From: Dyella flava
Lineage (GTDB): Bacteria; Pseudomonadota; Gammaproteobacteria; Xanthomonadales; Rhodanobacteraceae
Assembly: GCF_016904955.1 (NCBI RefSeq)
Contig: NZ_JADIKE010000029.1
Span: forward strand, 62,001-126,000
DNA: 64,000 bases
Reading direction: 5' to 3'
The notes beneath the pieces were generated by a model. The model searched no databases. It saw only the letters and a program-made list of their open reading frames with translations, and was not told the origin of the DNA. The translations under genes were made by a program, and so were the position numbers. Position 1 is the first letter of the stretch. The number at the start of each line of letters is the position of its first letter. Below, piece by piece: positions 62,160 to 64,000 of the stretch.

Positions 62160-62540
62160 CTAATCCTCGTAAGTCCTGATCTCAAGCAGATGGTTATTCG
62201 GGTCGTTGAAATAAATCGTCGGTGCAACACCGCGCGCACCTCTTTCCTGGCCAACGCCCGAGTTCGATCCGACCGAATCGAAGCTCGGGCCGTAGGCCAT
62301 GCCTGCCGCCTTGATGCGCGTGAATACCGCGTCGAACTCGGTGCGCGACATCGCGAAAGCGTAGTGTTGAAAACCATCGGTGCGCTGTGTATGCAGCAGT
62401 AGCAGAAAGCCGGGGCTGACCTGGATGAGGGTGAACGGCCCATCCTTGCCCGCCGGCGCAAATCCAAGGATCTGCGTATAGAAAGTCACGCTCGCTTGCA
62501 GATCGTTGACGGGCACGATGATGTGGTCGATCGTTGCCAT
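62160..62540 (-). CDS. VOC-family protein 1 (glyoxalase/bleomycin-resistance fold)
   Basis: 126 residues. A single module of two beta-alpha-beta-beta-beta units: IDHIIVPVNDLQASVTFYTQ, LGFAPAG, then FQHYAFAMSRTEFDAVFTRI and IYFNDPNNHLLEIRTYE. The metal-ligand positions (His in IDHI, His in FQHY and Glu in LLEI) are kept, so it is a likely metalloenzyme such as a dioxygenase, lyase or thiol transferase. First of three VOC genes on this strand. Confidence 0.88.
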   Translation of the reverse strand: MATIDHIIVPVNDLQASVTFYTQILGFAPAGKDGPFTLIQVSPGFLLLLHTQRTDGFQHYAFAMSRTEFDAVFTRIKAAGMAYGPSFDSVGSNSGVGQERGARGVAPTIYFNDPNNHLLEIRTYED

Positions 62541-62584
62541 GCGATACGGCTCCTCAGCCGTTCAGCGTTATCCTCGGTTGTCCG

Positions 62585-62950
62585 CTAGCCTCGCGGCTCC
62601 CACAGTTCTATCGGGTTGCCTTCCGGATCGTAAAGTCGCGCAAACCGGCCATTCGGGTACGACTGCGCATTCACTTCCACCGTAAGTCCCGCGTCGCGTA
62701 GCTGCAATACCATCGCGTTCAGATCCCTGACCCGGAAATTGACCATCCACTGGCAATACTCGCGGCCGAAATAGGGCGTGTCCTGCGGAAACGGCGCAAA
62801 CACCGTTGGACCCGCCTCCTGCCGCCATGGTTGCTGCCCATAATCCGCCGGAATCAGTTCGATCCCCAGATGCTGTTTGTACCACCGGCCCAGGCGCTCG
62901 GGGTCAGCCGCGCGAAAGAACAATCCACCAATGCCGGTCACTTTTTCCAT
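62585..62950 (-). CDS. VOC-family protein 2
   Basis: 121 residues from the ATG at 62950. VOC fold: VTGIGGLFFRAADPERLGRW, YKQHLGIEL, FRVRDLNAMVLQLRDAGLTV and RLYDPEGNPIELWEPRG. The first metal-ligand position has Gly (IGGL) in place of His, so the N-terminal half of a metal site looks incomplete. Function unknown. It starts on the same strand as the other two VOC genes with 44 and 141 bp gaps, not overlapping. Confidence 0.87.
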   Translation of the reverse strand: MEKVTGIGGLFFRAADPERLGRWYKQHLGIELIPADYGQQPWRQEAGPTVFAPFPQDTPYFGREYCQWMVNFRVRDLNAMVLQLRDAGLTVEVNAQSYPNGRFARLYDPEGNPIELWEPRG

Positions 62951-63091
62951 GGCGCCGCGAAGTATGCAACGTATGGCTGTTCTTCCGCCGTGAAGCAAGG
63001 CCGCCTGGACGGAAGTCAGGTGTCGAACGCTTCACGCCGGGCGCTTGCCTTTCTCACTGTGTGTATTCGGCCGAGTGAGGAATGCTTGGCG

Positions 63092-63457
63092 CTATCGGAC
63101 GTTGGCCGGATCGAAATGAGGATTTTCGATAATGCCGAAGCGATTGCCGAAAGGATCAATCACAGCCGCCACTTTGATGCCACCGCCTACATCGGTCACG
63201 GGATCAAGCGGCTTGGCACCCAGTTCCAGCAACTTCGCATAAGCGGCGGTGATATCGGCGACGCCCCACAAGGGTTGTGGACCGCCGGTGCCGCTTTGTG
63301 CGTCAGGTACCAGCCCGAGCTCAAAGCCGCTGACCTGAAAACCGACATAGAAGGGTTCGTCGAAATAGGGTTGCTGGTTCAGCAGCAGCGCGTACCACTG
63401 TTTGGCGGCGGTCAGATCGTTGGCCGGATAAATCGCAGTGCGCAGTCCAAGGATCAT
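63092..63457 (-). CDS. VOC-family protein 3
   Basis: 121 residues from the ATG at 63457, chosen for AGGAG 8 nt upstream. VOC fold: LRTAIYPANDLTAAKQWYAL, FYVGFQVSGFELGLVPDAQS, VADITAAYAKLLELGAKPLD and AAVIDPFGNRFGIIENPHFD. The three neighbours are clearly different from each other, so they are an assembly of VOC genes rather than recent duplicates. Substrate unknown. Confidence 0.87.
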   Translation of the reverse strand: MILGLRTAIYPANDLTAAKQWYALLLNQQPYFDEPFYVGFQVSGFELGLVPDAQSGTGGPQPLWGVADITAAYAKLLELGAKPLDPVTDVGGGIKVAAVIDPFGNRFGIIENPHFDPANVR

Positions 63458-63499
63458 ACGGTTTGCTCCTTTATTCGCTTCCACGAAAACATGGTGCAG

Positions 63500-64000
63500 T
63501 TAACGGCGTACGTAACTCACATCACTGGTGCCGTCGGGTTCCGGGCGGCGCAGTAGCGCGTTGAACCATCGGCGTTGCTGGGCGAGATCGCTGTCGATCA
63601 GCCATTGCGGTTTGCTTGAGACGAGTGCGGCGACAGGCATGCCGTCTTCGTACAGCACGCGGGTGCCGGCCAGTGCGGGCAGGCGGTCGCCGGCGAGTGC
63701 GGTGCCGACGAGGTTGAGCGGATCGCTGCCACTAAGGCAGATGCATTGTTGTTCGAGCGGTCGCTGGCGGACGCTGCGCAGTTGGCCGATGGCTTCGGGC
63801 AGGGCGAATTGTTCGCCGACCAGGCCGTCCACGAAACGGCCGCCGCGAATTTCGCCGCGAGCTTCCAGGCGGTGATAGACACGCAGCAGTTCGCGCCAGC
63901 TGGGAAGCCAGGGTGCTTCGCGTTCGAGCAGTTTCCAGAACACGACGCCGTAGCGGCGCAGCAGGGTGCGGGCGATATGTTCGATGGTTTCGTCGGTGCT
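63500..64000 (-). CDS. Lhr-type ATP-dependent helicase, C-terminal part
   Basis: The last 166 residues of a large gene that starts beyond the right edge; the frame is open to base 64000. The segment IARTLLRRYGVVFWKLLERE, then PSWRELLRVYHRLEARGEIR and GRFVDGLVGEQFALPEAIGQ, matches the C-terminal winged-helix and beta-barrel region of Lhr-family DNA helicases. The end (LIDSDLAQQRRWFNALLRRP) is also typical. The helicase motor lies outside the window. Confidence 0.85.
   Translation of the reverse strand, partial: STDETIEHIARTLLRRYGVVFWKLLEREAPWLPSWRELLRVYHRLEARGEIRGGRFVDGLVGEQFALPEAIGQLRSVRQRPLEQQCICLSGSDPLNLVGTALAGDRLPALAGTRVLYEDGMPVAALVSSKPQWLIDSDLAQQRRWFNALLRRPEPDGTSDVSYVRR

Overview
The window is high-GC DNA from a gammaproteobacterium, most likely Xanthomonadales and probably the Rhodanobacteraceae (Dyella/Luteibacter-like). 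That placement is inferred from a gum-like exopolysaccharide locus, an Entner-Doudoroff operon beside a GntR regulator, a small XAC0095-like protein, abundant short palindromic intergenic repeats, and the general protein repertoire. I have run no database comparison.

Layout. 1-2.4 kb: the start of an RND efflux adaptor diverging from a LysR regulator, then uppP. 2.5-4.1 kb: glnA with a textbook nitrogen-control promoter (two NtrC sites plus a sigma-54 -24/-12 element). 4.5-17 kb: one tightly overlapping exopolysaccharide operon containing a priming transferase, Wza/GumB-like exporter, LMW tyrosine phosphatase, BY-kinase, a CDP-glycerol-making cytidylyltransferase, flippase, a glycerophosphotransferase-glycosyltransferase fusion, putative polymerase, acyltransferase and secreted glycoside hydrolase. 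17-23.5 kb: a two-partner secretion pair whose exoprotein carries three TPS domains, with a duplicated leader in front of both genes. 24-31 kb: small proteins, a multicopper oxidase, an AcpA/phospholipase C-type phosphoesterase, a small exported protein and a c-type haem protein. 31.8-40.6 kb: a giant Ig-repeat autotransporter diverging from three tail-collar proteins, a GNAT acetyltransferase and a DUF6916-like protein. 40.6-49.9 kb: two RND pump permeases and btuB, preceded by a cobalamin riboswitch. 50.2-52.5 kb: an A+T-rich, translationally coupled three-gene cassette (membrane desaturase, free-standing B3/B4 tRNA-editing-type domain, LysE exporter). 52.5-59.8 kb: a broken copy of the gntR 3' end, an unknown gene, gntR, then zwf-pgl-edd-eda. 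60-64 kb: a secreted S10 peptidase, an NTF2-like protein, three VOC proteins and the C-terminus of an Lhr-type helicase.

How genes work together. The exopolysaccharide operon looks self-sufficient for a Wzx/Wzy-type polymer, and the TagD-like and TagF-like genes imply that glycerol phosphate is built into it, which is uncommon in this export class. The Entner-Doudoroff genes form a complete glucose-6-phosphate to pyruvate plus glyceraldehyde-3-phosphate route. The best candidates for undescribed biology are the desaturase-B3/B4-LysE cassette (possibly making, detoxifying and exporting an unusual amino acid), the glycerol-phosphate exopolysaccharide locus, the triple-TPS exoprotein with its duplicated structured leader, and the autotransporter/tail-collar cluster.
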